From: Collimonas arenae
GTDB lineage: Bacteria > Pseudomonadota > Gammaproteobacteria > Burkholderiales > Burkholderiaceae_D
DNA length: 64,000 nucleotides
Direction of reading: 5' to 3'
Assembly: GCF_001584165.1 (NCBI RefSeq)
Contig: NZ_CP013233.1
Span: 2,674,620 to 2,738,619, forward strand
The position numbers and the translations under genes are program-made. The notes under the pieces are model-generated. The model had not been told where the DNA came from, made no database searches, and saw only the letters and a program-made list of their open reading frames with translations. Shown here one piece after another: positions 8,946-17,795 of this stretch; within the stretch, counting starts at the first letter, position 1; each line of letters begins with the position of its first letter.

Positions 8946-9787
8946 AATTCACGATTCTGGTAACTGGATACGGCATTTTTTTGCTGCATGATTTCTTGCC
9001 AAGTGACCAGGCGCAGCTCACCGTTGGCATCCTCCACCAGTGCCGACAGGCTTTCTACCCAATCTCCGTCATTGCAATAGGTAATGCCATTGATGTCGCG
9101 AATTTCCGGCTTGTGAATATGGCCGCAAATGACGCCATCGAGTCCCTTCTTTTGGGCCTCCGCCGCCAACGCATCTTCAAACGACGAGATGTAGTTGACC
9201 GCGTTCTTGACCTTCAGCTTCAGGTATTGCGACAGCGACCAATACGGCAAGCCGGCACGCGCACGCCAGCCGTTGAACCATTGGTTGAACTTGAGGATGA
9301 CCGTGTACAGGCCGTCGCCGACATATGCCAGCCACTTGGCGCAGGCGATCACGCCATCGAAACGATCGCCATGCAACACCAGCATGCGCTTGCCGTTTGC
9401 TGTCGTATGCACTAGCTCGTCGCGGATCCGTATGCCGCCGAAATCGAGGTCGATGAATTGACGAACGGCTTCGTCGTGGTTGCCTGGAACGAAGATCACT
9501 TCGGTGCCCTTCTTGGCTTTTTTCAATACCGTCTGCACCACGTTATTGTGAACCTGATCCCAATACCAGCGACGCTTCAACTGCCAGCCGTCGACGATGT
9601 CGCCTACCAGATACAAAGTGTCGGATTCGGTCGCGCGCAGGAATTCCAGCAGGCGAGCAGCCTGGCATCCCGTTGTTCCCAAATGCACGTCGGAAATCCA
9701 GATCGTGCGAAAGCGGATCGGCTCGCGCTTGGAACCGGGTCCGGCGCCAAGGAACGCCGCATCCAGGAACTGCTCGCCGGGCTTCAT
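8927..9787 (-). CDS. Metallophosphoesterase resembling PlcP-type phospholipase C (LpxH-like annotation likely)
   Basis: Calcineurin-like phosphoesterase of 286 residues with all metal-binding blocks: WISDVHLGT (D, H), LVGDIVDGW (D), PGNHDE (N, H), LVLHGDRFDGV (H) and ICGHIHKPEI (GHxH). It also has YWSLSQYLKLKVKNAVNYI, which I associate with the PlcP group that releases diacylglycerol from phospholipids rather than true LpxH. It overlaps the upstream acyltransferase stop by 4 bp (ATGA) and the downstream glycosyltransferase by 19 bp. The context argues for lipid remodelling. UDP-2,3-diacylglucosamine hydrolase activity is the usual automatic annotation and cannot be ruled out from sequence alone. 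Confidence 0.82.
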   Translation of the reverse strand: MKPGEQFLDAAFLGAGPGSKREPIRFRTIWISDVHLGTTGCQAARLLEFLRATESDTLYLVGDIVDGWQLKRRWYWDQVHNNVVQTVLKKAKKGTEVIFVPGNHDEAVRQFIDLDFGGIRIRDELVHTTANGKRMLVLHGDRFDGVIACAKWLAYVGDGLYTVILKFNQWFNGWRARAGLPYWSLSQYLKLKVKNAVNYISSFEDALAAEAQKKGLDGVICGHIHKPEIRDINGITYCNDGDWVESLSALVEDANGELRLVTWQEIMQQKNAVSSYQNRELCELPS

Positions 9788-10551
9788 GCCGCCCTCGTTT
9801 CTTTTAGATAGTGGCGCGCGTACCGGTCATCCAGCTTCGACAGCGGTAACAGCAGGAAGAAGTCGGCCGAATGGAAATCAGGATCCCAGGCAGGATCGCC
9901 GCAAACCCAGGCACCGCTGCGCAGGTAGCCTTTCAACAACGGCGGCATCTGCGCCACGTGTCCGGCTTCGCGTTCGTACACTGGGAACGGCACATGCGGT
10001 GTCACACGATATTCAGCTGGTGAAAAATTATTCTGATCCAGCGCATGATACAAGGCCGCGGCGTTGTGCCCGCCGTCGGCCAGACTAACGCTGGCACAGC
10101 CCATCAGATAGTCACAACGTTCGCGTCGCATATATGCGGCCAGACCGGCCCACAACAGCATGATGACGCTGCCGCTACGATAGTCGGGATCGATACAGGC
10201 ACGCCCCGCTTCGGCAATGCTACTGCGCAAATTGTCGAGTCGCCCTAGATCGAATTCCTGCTCCGAGTAATAACGCCCCATGCGCCGTGCCGCATGCGGA
10301 CTCATCAGGCGATAGGTCCCCACCACGCATAGCGTCTTGGTATCGCGTACGATCAGATGATCGCAATAGGTGTCGAATTCATCGCTATCCAAACCGTCTG
10401 CATTGGCTAGCGCAGACAAGCCCATCGCCTCGATAAACACTTTGTAGCGCAGGCGTTGCACTTCGCGTACTTCTTCCGGTGTACTTGCAAGACTTACCGT
10501 CAACTTGGAAACACTTGGGCTTGCATCGCCGGGATTGGTTAGCAGTCGCAT
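9784..10551 (-). CDS. GNAT-type N-acyltransferase, OlsB-like (ornithine lipid) candidate
   Basis: The 255-residue protein of the hemolysin/OlsB acyltransferase family contains EVQRLRYKVFIEAMG near the N-terminus. The acceptor and acyl-ACP-binding region follows (EFDTYCDHLIVRD, VVGTYRLMSP, EAGRACIDPDYRSGSVIMLLW), then GCASVSLADGG. OlsB transfers a 3-hydroxyacyl group from ACP to ornithine, giving lyso-ornithine lipid. No OlsA-type O-acyltransferase is adjacent, so a second enzyme must lie elsewhere if ornithine lipid is the product. It is the first gene of the operon with the phosphoesterase and glycosyltransferase. Autoinducer-type acyltransferases share the fold, but the motifs here fit the OlsB group better. 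Confidence 0.78.
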   Translation of the reverse strand: MRLLTNPGDASPSVSKLTVSLASTPEEVREVQRLRYKVFIEAMGLSALANADGLDSDEFDTYCDHLIVRDTKTLCVVGTYRLMSPHAARRMGRYYSEQEFDLGRLDNLRSSIAEAGRACIDPDYRSGSVIMLLWAGLAAYMRRERCDYLMGCASVSLADGGHNAAALYHALDQNNFSPAEYRVTPHVPFPVYEREAGHVAQMPPLLKGYLRSGAWVCGDPAWDPDFHSADFFLLLPLSKLDDRYARHYLKETRAA

Positions 10552-10575
10552 TCATCGTCCTTTCAGATTGTGACG

Positions 10576-10636
10576 ATGACAAGCCTAACTTCCGATTACT
10601 TCAAGGAAATGACAAGTTTATTTCGGTTTGATGACA
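10576..10636 (-). promoter_or_regulatory. Candidate PhoB-binding half-sites upstream of the lipid-remodelling operon
   Basis: Three TGTCAT hexamers in the same orientation lie upstream of the OlsB-like start: complement of 10631-10636, 10609-10614 and 10576-10581. Their spacings are 22 and 33 bp, exact multiples of the 11-bp repeat of Pho boxes. The intervening repeats are degenerate, so the boxes are imperfect. PhoB control is inferred from this phasing and from the operon content. Confidence 0.4.
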
Positions 10637-10831
10637 CAGCAACAGTGACGTATCAGGAAATTTTCAATGCTGGCGGTAACTGGCTAATCTGCAGGAAAAC
10701 ATGGGGGTGACGTTCCGGTAACGAGTGTCACCGGGGGGCTATCCCCAAACCGCGAATCGGCCCTGAACGCCTCAATTGGTGATGAGTCAACTCAGGAAGC
10801 CGAAACGCGGACGGCGGCGCCTCGTGCAGGA

Positions 10832-11403
10832 TTATTTCTCTTTCTTAGGGCGCCCAGCCTTGACCGGCGGCAGGCTCGCCACAGCCAGCTTCAGGTTGGC
10901 CAGGTCCAGATCGCGGATCAGGGCCACGCCAACGCGCAGCAATTCACTCTTTTTCACTTCCAGGCCGGCCTTCAGGAACAGCTTCTTGACGTCGCCCAGG
11001 ACCTGGTACTCATCAGCAGGCATGGTAAAGCTGTCGCGCACCAGTTTGGCTTTCTTGACCTTGGCTTTGGAATCCGGCAGCGACTTGATGCCCGATGTCG
11101 GTTTACCGGAAGGCAACGCCGGTTTTGGCGCGATAGGCTTGGTAACGATCAGCGATTTCGTCAACGGCTTGAGAGCCGGCTTTGCGGCCTTGGGAGCAGC
11201 CGGCTTGGCTGTCGGCTTGGCTGTCGGCTTGGCTGTCGGCTTAGGTGCTGGCTTAGCTGGTGACTTGATTGCCGATTTGATTGACGCTTTCAATGCCGCC
11301 GCCGGGCTTGCCTTGACAGCTGGGCGACCGACAGGTTTCGCCGGGCCTTGCCCACGGCAGCAGGCTTCTTCACGACACGTTTCACACTTTTACTGGTAAC
11401 CAT
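10832..11403 (-). CDS. Histone H1-like Lys/Ala/Pro-rich protein with C-terminal RHH-like region (one frameshift)
   Basis: The start ATG 11401-11403 gives MVTSKSVKRVVKKPAAVGKA. The frame is lost at the CCC run near 11341 (plus strand), and one added base restores a continuous basic tail. Residues about 20-110 are low-complexity K/A/P repeats including (PTAK)n encoded by a 12-bp tandem repeat. The last 75 residues are ordered and conserved-looking (RDSFTMPADEYQVLGDVKKL, GLEVKKSELLRVGVALI), resembling a ribbon-helix-helix fold, and end GRPKKEK. Proteins of this kind in Burkholderiales are thought to bind DNA as nucleoid proteins; that role is inference here. It is divergent from the binding-protein gene across an AT-rich spacer. 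Confidence 0.72.
11202..11237. repeat. Three perfect copies of a 12-bp tandem repeat within the histone-like gene
   Basis: GGCTTGGCTGTC is repeated at 11202, 11214 and 11226, with degenerate copies on both sides. It encodes Pro-Thr-Ala-Lys units in the basic tail. Because the unit is a multiple of three, copy-number change would alter tail length without breaking the frame. Confidence 0.9.
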
Positions 11404-11556
11404 TCAACTCTCCAAAAAATAAATCGTATAAATAATATATACAATTATTCAATCCGCAGCAAGAAATTAGCTTCAAAACACACAACAAATTCATCAAGCG
11501 GTAACAATTTGCAACCAAAATCGCGACTTCTCCCTCGCTGAATTTCAACTGCTCCG

Positions 11557-12680
11557 ATGAAATTAAACTTGAAACACATTTTGTGCAAGTCCCTCAGCGC
11601 TGCGGCACTATGCCTACCACTGCTGGCGGAAGCTGCGCCGGAAACCATCGTGGTCGGCCAGGCAATCGATCTTTCCGGGCCGAACGCAGACCTCGGACGC
11701 GATTATGTTGCGGGGATTAAAACCTACTTTGACGTACTCAACGCCAAGGGCGGCATCAATGGCCGCCGCATTCAATACCTGGTGCGCGACGACCGCGGCC
11801 AGAGCGACCTGGCAGTCAAGGCCGTGGCCGAACTGGTCGACCAGGCGCATGCCTCATATCTGTTCGGCGGAGTCGGCGACGATGTCACCCGTGCAGTGCT
11901 GAATTCCGCCGACTTCAAACGCAGCGGCCTGACACTTTACGCGCCGCTAGCTGGAGCCGACTATCAGAAGGATGCGAAAGTCCTGTTCTGGCGCCCCAGC
12001 TACCAGGAGGAAATTCGTCATATATTTTCCCATTTCGGCAAACTCGGTATCAAGGATATCGGCGTCGTCTATCAGGAATCCGCCGCTACCGCGGACGCCT
12101 ATCGCCGCCTGACCGAGCAAATGCAGCAAAGCGGCATCAAACTCAGCGGCACCGTGCACTTGAGCAGTGACCGCGCCAAAGTCAGCGCCGAAACCCAACA
12201 ACTGGCCAATGCCAAGCCGGGCTGCGTCGTCATGATCGCCGATTCGGTAAGCGCCGGCCTGTTCCTGAAGGATTTCCGCAAACTGGCGCCGCAGACCTTT
12301 GTCGCCGGCTCTTCCCTCACCAACCTGACAACGCTACGGCAACTGGCCGGCGGCAAAGGAGTCGAGTGGACGGTGTTTTCACAGGTGGTGCCCAACCCCG
12401 GCATGGGCAGTTCGTCGATCCAGCTTGAACACCTGAACATGATGCGCAAATATCGCGATGAACCGGTATCGGCGCTGACGCTGGAAGGTTTCACTGCAGC
12501 CAAATCGTGGGTGCGGCTGCTGCAAACGGGCAAGCGCGTCGCCGGCCAATCCGAATACGCGATTCCGAGCGGCGGCTTTGACGTGGGGGATATATGGTGG
12601 GCGACGTGGCAAACAGCAACCGCCTGTCCAATTATGTAGACATCGCCCTGTTCAACAAAGCCAACGGGCTGACGTACTGA
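11557..12680 (+). CDS. Periplasmic ABC-transporter substrate-binding protein, Leu/Ile/Val type (one frameshift near the end)
   Basis: Peripla_BP_6 family protein with an N-terminal signal peptide (LSAAALCLPLLAEAA, cut after about residue 26). The ligand-binding core has ETIVVGQAIDLSGPNADLGR, YFDVLNAKGGINGRRIQYLV, SYLFGGVGDD, IGVVYQESAATADAYRRL and LTLEGFTAAKSW. The frame breaks at the five-G run 12585-12589. Adding one G gives the family ending GGFDVGGYMVGDVANSNRLS and stop at 12680 instead of a premature stop at 12639. No permease or ATPase genes are adjacent, so it is an orphan binding protein; ligand unknown. Confidence 0.85.
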
Positions 12681-12691
12681 GTTACCGGTTT

Positions 12692-12715
12692 GAAGCGGCG
12701 CGAATGCGCCGCTTC
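12692..12715. terminator. Hairpin between converging binding-protein gene and ppx
   Basis: Perfect 10-bp stem GAAGCGGCGC / GCGCCGCTTC with a GAAT loop, just after the stop at 12680 and before the ppx stop at 12738. It lacks a strong T tract on either strand, so termination efficiency is uncertain. Confidence 0.6.
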
Positions 12716-12737
12716 GAGTCAAATCCAATCGAATCAA

Positions 12738-14192
12738 TCAAGTCGTGCGAATCGCGAAATCGACACCAATCTCACGCCAGAAATCCTGCTCCTTGGCCAT
12801 CCAGTAACTGGCTGTCGGATGATCCTCGATCCAGTCGTGCTTAATATCGAGCTCGATCTTGCTCTTCATCTTCAGGCGCAATTCGTCAAGATCGACCTCG
12901 ATCCGCGAATGCAGGAACATGACCGCCAGACGCAGCGCCAGCACCGCCTTGGAAAAGTCCGGATCCAGCAACGCATCGCTGATTTTACGCAGATTGCCTT
13001 TCTGGCCCAGGATCAGCATGCTCATCGCACGCTGTTCGCGAGTGGTGAATCCAGATAGGTCGGCATTTTCAATCAGATAAGCTGCATGCTTGTGATAACC
13101 GCTTTGCGACACGACCAGACCCACTTCATGCAGCAGCGCGCTCCAGTGCAGGTATTGGCTCAGCACATCGCTAGTCGGCTTGAGCATGTCGAACAATGAA
13201 GTTGCCGTCTCAGCAACGCGACTGGCGCGCAGTTGATCAACATGAAAACGTTGCGAAAAGTCATGTACCGACTGGTCGCGTCGATCCAGGCGCGTGCCGC
13301 GCAACTGCAAATCCCACATGACCCCCATGCGCAGGCCCGCCTCGATCGGCTGGATCACCTCTATGCCCAGCTCCTGCATCAGCCCAATCAGCACCGCGAG
13401 GCCGCCCACCATCACGGCAGCGCGTTCCGGCTTCATGCCCAACAGGTCGATGCGGCTGACATGTCCGAATTCGACAAAACAGTTTTTCAGCGCTTCCAGG
13501 CTGGTATAGGACAAGCGATGGTCGCCTAGGCCGTTTCGTTCGATGGTTTCGGCAATCGCCCGGATAGTGCCCGACGAACCATAGGCGTGGCTCCAGTTCT
13601 GCGGCCGGTATGGTGGCGCTGCGTCTTCAAAATGACTGCGCGCGGACAGCACAGCGGCATCGTACGCCGCGGCAGTAATCTGGCCATCGGCAAAGAAAGC
13701 CAGGCTTTGATTGACGGTACCGATGCCAAACGATTCAACCCGCTCGATCTGCTGACCACGCCCCAAGATCAGCTCGGTGGAACCGCCGCCGATGTCAAGC
13801 ACCAGCCGTTTTTCATTCGGCAGCCGCAGCATGCTGGCGACGCCCATGTAGATCAAGCGCCCTTCTTCCTCGCCCGAAATGATTTCAATCGGATAGCCGA
13901 TTGCCTGCTCGGCGATCGGTAGGAATTCGGCGGCATTTTTGGCAATGCGCAGGGTATTGGTCGCCACCACGCGCACCGCTTCCAATTGGTAGTCGGCCAG
14001 GATATCGCGGAAGCGCGACAGGGAGTCCAGCGCGACCTGCATGGCTTGCTCGGTCAGATAGCCCTTGCTGTCGAGGCCGGCAGCCAGTCGAATCGGGTCG
14101 CGAGCACTCTTGATGACGCGGATGGCGTCACCATTGTATTTGCCGATATGCAAACGAAAACTGTTTGATCCCAAATCTACCGCTGCAAACAT
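12738..14192 (-). CDS. ppx: Exopolyphosphatase Ppx (Ppx/GppA family)
   Basis: Hydrolyses terminal phosphates of polyphosphate. The 484-residue protein of the ASKHA fold begins MFAAVDLGSNSFRLHIGKYN (phosphate-1 loop). It has RVVATNTLRIAKNA, the catalytic region SGEEEGRLIYMGVA and the phosphate-2 motif VLDIGGGSTELILG. AYGSSGTIRAIAE follows, then a C-terminal HD-type helical domain (LLHEVGLVVSQSGYHKHAAY). Length and motifs fit Ppx rather than the shorter GppA-only forms, though the two enzymes overlap in activity. No ppk is adjacent. Confidence 0.92.
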   Translation of the reverse strand: MFAAVDLGSNSFRLHIGKYNGDAIRVIKSARDPIRLAAGLDSKGYLTEQAMQVALDSLSRFRDILADYQLEAVRVVATNTLRIAKNAAEFLPIAEQAIGYPIEIISGEEEGRLIYMGVASMLRLPNEKRLVLDIGGGSTELILGRGQQIERVESFGIGTVNQSLAFFADGQITAAAYDAAVLSARSHFEDAAPPYRPQNWSHAYGSSGTIRAIAETIERNGLGDHRLSYTSLEALKNCFVEFGHVSRIDLLGMKPERAAVMVGGLAVLIGLMQELGIEVIQPIEAGLRMGVMWDLQLRGTRLDRRDQSVHDFSQRFHVDQLRASRVAETATSLFDMLKPTSDVLSQYLHWSALLHEVGLVVSQSGYHKHAAYLIENADLSGFTTREQRAMSMLILGQKGNLRKISDALLDPDFSKAVLALRLAVMFLHSRIEVDLDELRLKMKSKIELDIKHDWIEDHPTASYWMAKEQDFWREIGVDFAIRTT

Positions 14193-14427
14193 TGCTTACC
14201 TTTATCCAAACGAACGTTCGACAAAAAAACAACTCAAGCCAAGTTACCGCTCCTCGCAAGAGGCAAGCTGCGACAATAAAGACTGATTATTACGACTTGA
14301 TGACAAATTCAGAGGAACAAGAAGGAACGTTTGCCCAATCATCCCCCATTGCGTCAGGCGAAAATTTATCGCATCGACATCACAATGTACTGCACGATGC
14401 GTCGCCCCACAAGCGCAATCCGCTGAC
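14193..14427. other. Spacer between ppx and the helicase gene
   Basis: I see no credible gene, tRNA or strong terminator here. Short open frames on the plus strand have no ribosome site and no recognisable composition. The ppx promoter must lie here. Confidence 0.5.
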
Positions 14428-16491
14428 TCATCCCTCGACAGGCTGAGTACTCCAGAACGCCTGCACGACATCGAGTTCGCGGGTCCGCTTGAACGGCGGC
14501 AGACTTTGCCAAATGCGACGGCCATAGCCCTTCGAGATCAGCCGCGGATCGCAAATCATCAGCACGCCACGATCGGTTTCATCGCGAATCAGGCGACCGG
14601 CGCCCTGCTTCAGGTTAATGATGGCGGCCGGCAATTGGTGATGCATGAAACCATTCATGCCTTTTGCCTCCAGAGCATCGATGCGTGCCGCCAATACCGG
14701 ATCATCTGGCGGCGAAAATGGTAATTTGTCGATAATCACCAGCGATAGAGCCTCTCCGCGCACATCGACACCTTCCCAGAAGCTCTGGCTGCCGATTAGC
14801 ACGGCATTGCCGGCGGCGCGGAAGCGGTCCAGCAATTCGGTACGCCCAGCTTCGCCTTGCACCATCAGCGGAAAATTCAGATGCCGCGCCTCGAACTCGG
14901 CGCGCAGCCTTTCGGCGGCACGATTAACCGCTCGGATCGTCGTACACAACAGGAAGGCGCGTCCGCCGGAAGCCTCGATCACCGGCAACGCGGCGTCGAT
15001 AACGGCATCGGTATAATCCGGCGAATTCGGCTGCGGCAGGTTCTGCGGTACGTACAGCAGGCCTTGCTGACCATAATCGAAGGGACTGGGCCAGGATTGC
15101 GCCGGCTCATCCCACAAGCCCATTTGCGAAGCGTAGTGCTGGAAATCGTTCTTCACCGCCAGCGTCGCCGAGGTGAATATCCAAGAGCGCGCAACGCCTT
15201 CGCGCTGCTTGTTGAAGATTGGCGCAATCGACAGTGGTGTCTGGTGCAGCTGCAACGAAGAGGAAAATGCCTCTACCCAAAGTACACTGCCCTCGTCCTC
15301 GCCATCGTCGCCCTTGGCCTTCTTTGGCGTCTTGCCGCTTGCCGCTGCCGGTGCGCTGTTCCAACCGTCCAGCTTGTAACCCAGTTCGACGGCGCGAGTG
15401 CGGCACTGTTCGATGGTTTCTGCCCGTTCGGCCTGCTTCTCAAGAACCGCGATCATGCCGTGTAGCTGCTGCCGCATGGTCTCCAGCGCCGGAAAGAATA
15501 CACTCGACGGCGCAATCTGGTTCACCGCCAATCGCACCACATCCTGCGGAAAAGCCAGCCGCAGATCGCGTGCAGCTTTCTCAACCGGCAGCACCACTTG
15601 CGCCCAATCGGCGCCGTCGCGCGCATGCGACAAACCTTCTGCCAGCACATCCCGGCACAATTCCAGGATTTGCGAAGTCGACACGGTATTGCCGAAGAAC
15701 AGCGTCGCTACTTCCGGCAACTGGTGCGCCTCGTCGAAAATGATGGTATTTGCCGATGGCAGCAACTCCGCCACGCCTGTGTCCTTCAACGCCACGTCGG
15801 CAAAGAACAGATGGTGGTTAACCACCACCACATCGGCCTGTTGCGCTTCCTTGCGCGCCTTCATCACAAAACAGTCCTGATAATACTGGCACTCAGCGCC
15901 CATGCAGGTATCACGGGTCGATGTCACCAGGTTCCAGATCGGTGCAGTCTCAGGCACCTTCGATAATTCGGCCTTGTCGCCGGATGAGGTGGTTTTCATG
16001 AAACGCGAGATTTCGCGCAGGTAGCCGACATCTTCCCGCGAAGTCATGCGACCGTTCTGCAGCGTGCGCTCCAGGTGGAAATGACAGACGTAGTTGGCAC
16101 GGCCTTTCAGCAGCGCGACCGAAACCGGTGCACTCAATGCTCTACGCACAGTTGGGATGTCGCGTAAAAACAACTGGTCCTGCAAGTTCTTGGTGCCGGT
16201 CGAGACGATCACCTTGCCGCCCCACAGCAAAGCCGGAACCAGATAAGCGAAAGTTTTGCCGGTACCTGTACCGGCCTCGGCGATCAAGGTGCGTTGCTGG
16301 GCAATCGCATCGGCGATGGCTTTCGCCATTTCAGTTTGCGCCTGGCGCGGACGAAAACCGCCGACTGCCTGTCCGAGCGGGCCGGAACTGGCAAACAGGC
16401 GGTCAACGTCGTCGTCGTGCGTGCCGCTGGCAACAACGGCAACAGCAGCACTTTGGCCTTCGGCAGGCGGGAGAGATGTATCTTCGGTCAA
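14428..16491 (-). CDS. DinG/YoaA-family ATP-dependent DNA helicase
   Basis: XPD-like superfamily 2 helicase of 687 residues. Motifs in order: Q-motif region GGFRPRQAQTEMAKAIADA, Walker A LIAEAGTGTGKTFAYLVP, the iron-sulphur cluster cysteines around DTCMGAECQYYQDCF, DEAH box IIFDEAHQLPEV, then WIFTSATL, GSQSFWEGVDVRGEALSLVI and the arginine-finger motif QGAGRLIRDETDRGVL. These helicases resolve R-loops, G-quadruplexes or stalled-fork structures. The length is nearer to YoaA than to the longer DinG forms with exonuclease domains. It is a stand-alone gene between ppx and a DUF465 gene. Confidence 0.9.
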   Translation of the reverse strand: MTEDTSLPPAEGQSAAVAVVASGTHDDDVDRLFASSGPLGQAVGGFRPRQAQTEMAKAIADAIAQQRTLIAEAGTGTGKTFAYLVPALLWGGKVIVSTGTKNLQDQLFLRDIPTVRRALSAPVSVALLKGRANYVCHFHLERTLQNGRMTSREDVGYLREISRFMKTTSSGDKAELSKVPETAPIWNLVTSTRDTCMGAECQYYQDCFVMKARKEAQQADVVVVNHHLFFADVALKDTGVAELLPSANTIIFDEAHQLPEVATLFFGNTVSTSQILELCRDVLAEGLSHARDGADWAQVVLPVEKAARDLRLAFPQDVVRLAVNQIAPSSVFFPALETMRQQLHGMIAVLEKQAERAETIEQCRTRAVELGYKLDGWNSAPAAASGKTPKKAKGDDGEDEGSVLWVEAFSSSLQLHQTPLSIAPIFNKQREGVARSWIFTSATLAVKNDFQHYASQMGLWDEPAQSWPSPFDYGQQGLLYVPQNLPQPNSPDYTDAVIDAALPVIEASGGRAFLLCTTIRAVNRAAERLRAEFEARHLNFPLMVQGEAGRTELLDRFRAAGNAVLIGSQSFWEGVDVRGEALSLVIIDKLPFSPPDDPVLAARIDALEAKGMNGFMHHQLPAAIINLKQGAGRLIRDETDRGVLMICDPRLISKGYGRRIWQSLPPFKRTRELDVVQAFWSTQPVEG

Positions 16492-16549
16492 GGTAACTTA
16501 CTGAGAACGGCTGATGACAGGTATATCTTATCAGCCTGGGTGTGGGCTA

Positions 16550-16756
16550 TCAGGCAGGGATATCAGGGATTAATTGCATTCTTAGCAGCGTTATCTGATC
16601 TTTCAGCTGCAGCTTGCGCTTCTTCAAGCGACGCAATTGTAATTCTTCATGCAGGACCTGATTCGTCATGGTATGAATGGCGGCATCCAGGTCGCGATGC
16701 TCGACTTCGAGTTCTATAATGCGACGAAGGATTTCTTCCCGATCAATCATGGTCAT
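16550..16756 (-). CDS. YdcH/DUF465 family small coiled-coil protein
   Basis: About 68 residues starting MTMIDREEILRRIIELEVEH (ATG 16754-16756; ATG 16750 two codons later is an alternative). It continues as a single amphipathic alpha-hairpin (HRDLDAAIHTM, LRRLKKRKLQLKDQI), the DUF465 pattern. Function of the family is unknown. Longer upstream frames add a sequence not typical of the family. Neighbours are the helicase downstream and a divergent PP2C phosphatase. Confidence 0.8.
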   Translation of the reverse strand: MTMIDREEILRRIIELEVEHRDLDAAIHTMTNQVLHEELQLRRLKKRKLQLKDQITLLRMQLIPDIPA

Positions 16757-16963
16757 ATTCTGAAGTTGGAAAACGTTGACACATGGAAACACTTTTAAAA
16801 TAATACGTGCGTATAATAATTCCCGATCCGCCTTGCCCGTCTAAGCAAAGTAAACAAAGCGAGCAAGCAGGCTTGAATTATCGCCTGATTGATAGCAAGC
16901 TGGCGTGCAATCAGCAAATACGGAATTACCTAGAACAGGATGCAGTTTAATCTACCCAGACGA

Positions 16964-17769
16964 ATGAGCCAATACAAGATCGAAGCAGGAACGGGCCAGC
17001 ACATCGGCGACCGTCAGGAACAACAAGACCGCGCCGCATTGTTTACCGCCCCAAGGCGCCAGGTTACATGATGGCGGTACTGGCAGACGGCATGGGCGGC
17101 CGCACTGGCGGCGCGCTCGCTGCCGAGCAGGTCATCTGCACCGCGAAACAGATTTTCGAAGGATTTTCGCCGCTGGCCGACAATGTTGAAGAGATGCTGC
17201 ACAACATTGCGCTGGAAACGCACACCGTCATCAAGCTGAGCGGTTTCTCGAATGACAAAGATCCGCACACGACGATGGTGATCCTGGTACTGGCGCCGGA
17301 TGGCACCGCTACCTGGGGTCATGTGGGCGATTCGCGCCTGTATCGTTTTGACGGCCCCAACTTCGCCGAACACACCATTGACCACTCATATGTCGAAAAA
17401 CTGGTCAGCGAAGGTAAACTGTCGCGCACCGAAGCCAAATCGCACAACCTGTCGAACATTCTGCTCAATGCGCTCGGCTCCAGCACCGAAACCCCAAAAG
17501 TCACCATCGGCCGCCACACCGGCCTGAAAGCAGGCGACGCCTTCCTGCTCTGTTCGGACGGCCTCTGGCATTACTTTACGGAAGATGAACTGGGCGCGGC
17601 CATCGCCATGAACAAACCGCGCGATGCTGCCGAAATGCTGATCACCAAGACTCGCAAGCGCTCCGAAGGCCATGCTGCCGACAACTGCACGTTTGCGATC
17701 GTCAAACTGGTGGCGCCCCCCAAGGAGCCGCAGAACTACACAATCAAGAAGATGCGCCGCGCAGTGTAA
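16964..17769 (+). CDS. PP2C-type serine/threonine phosphatase (one frameshift)
   Basis: Starts MSQYKIEAGTGQHIGDRQEQ (ATG 16964; an in-frame ATG at 16940 is also possible) and carries the first metal motif GDRQEQQDR. The frame breaks at CCAAGG (about 17053); one extra A restores APKAPGYMMAVLADGMGGRTGG, which contains the catalytic DGMGG. Further motifs: HTTMVILVLAPDGTATWGHV, GDSRLYRF, LLCSDGLWHY and the final Asp in HAADNCTFAIVKL. The joined protein of about 268 residues matches bacterial PP2C length. No partner kinase is visible. Short homopolymer loss, so probably a consensus error. Confidence 0.88.
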
Positions 17770-17795
17770 GCCGCGCAGCGCAATGACAGCCTGAT

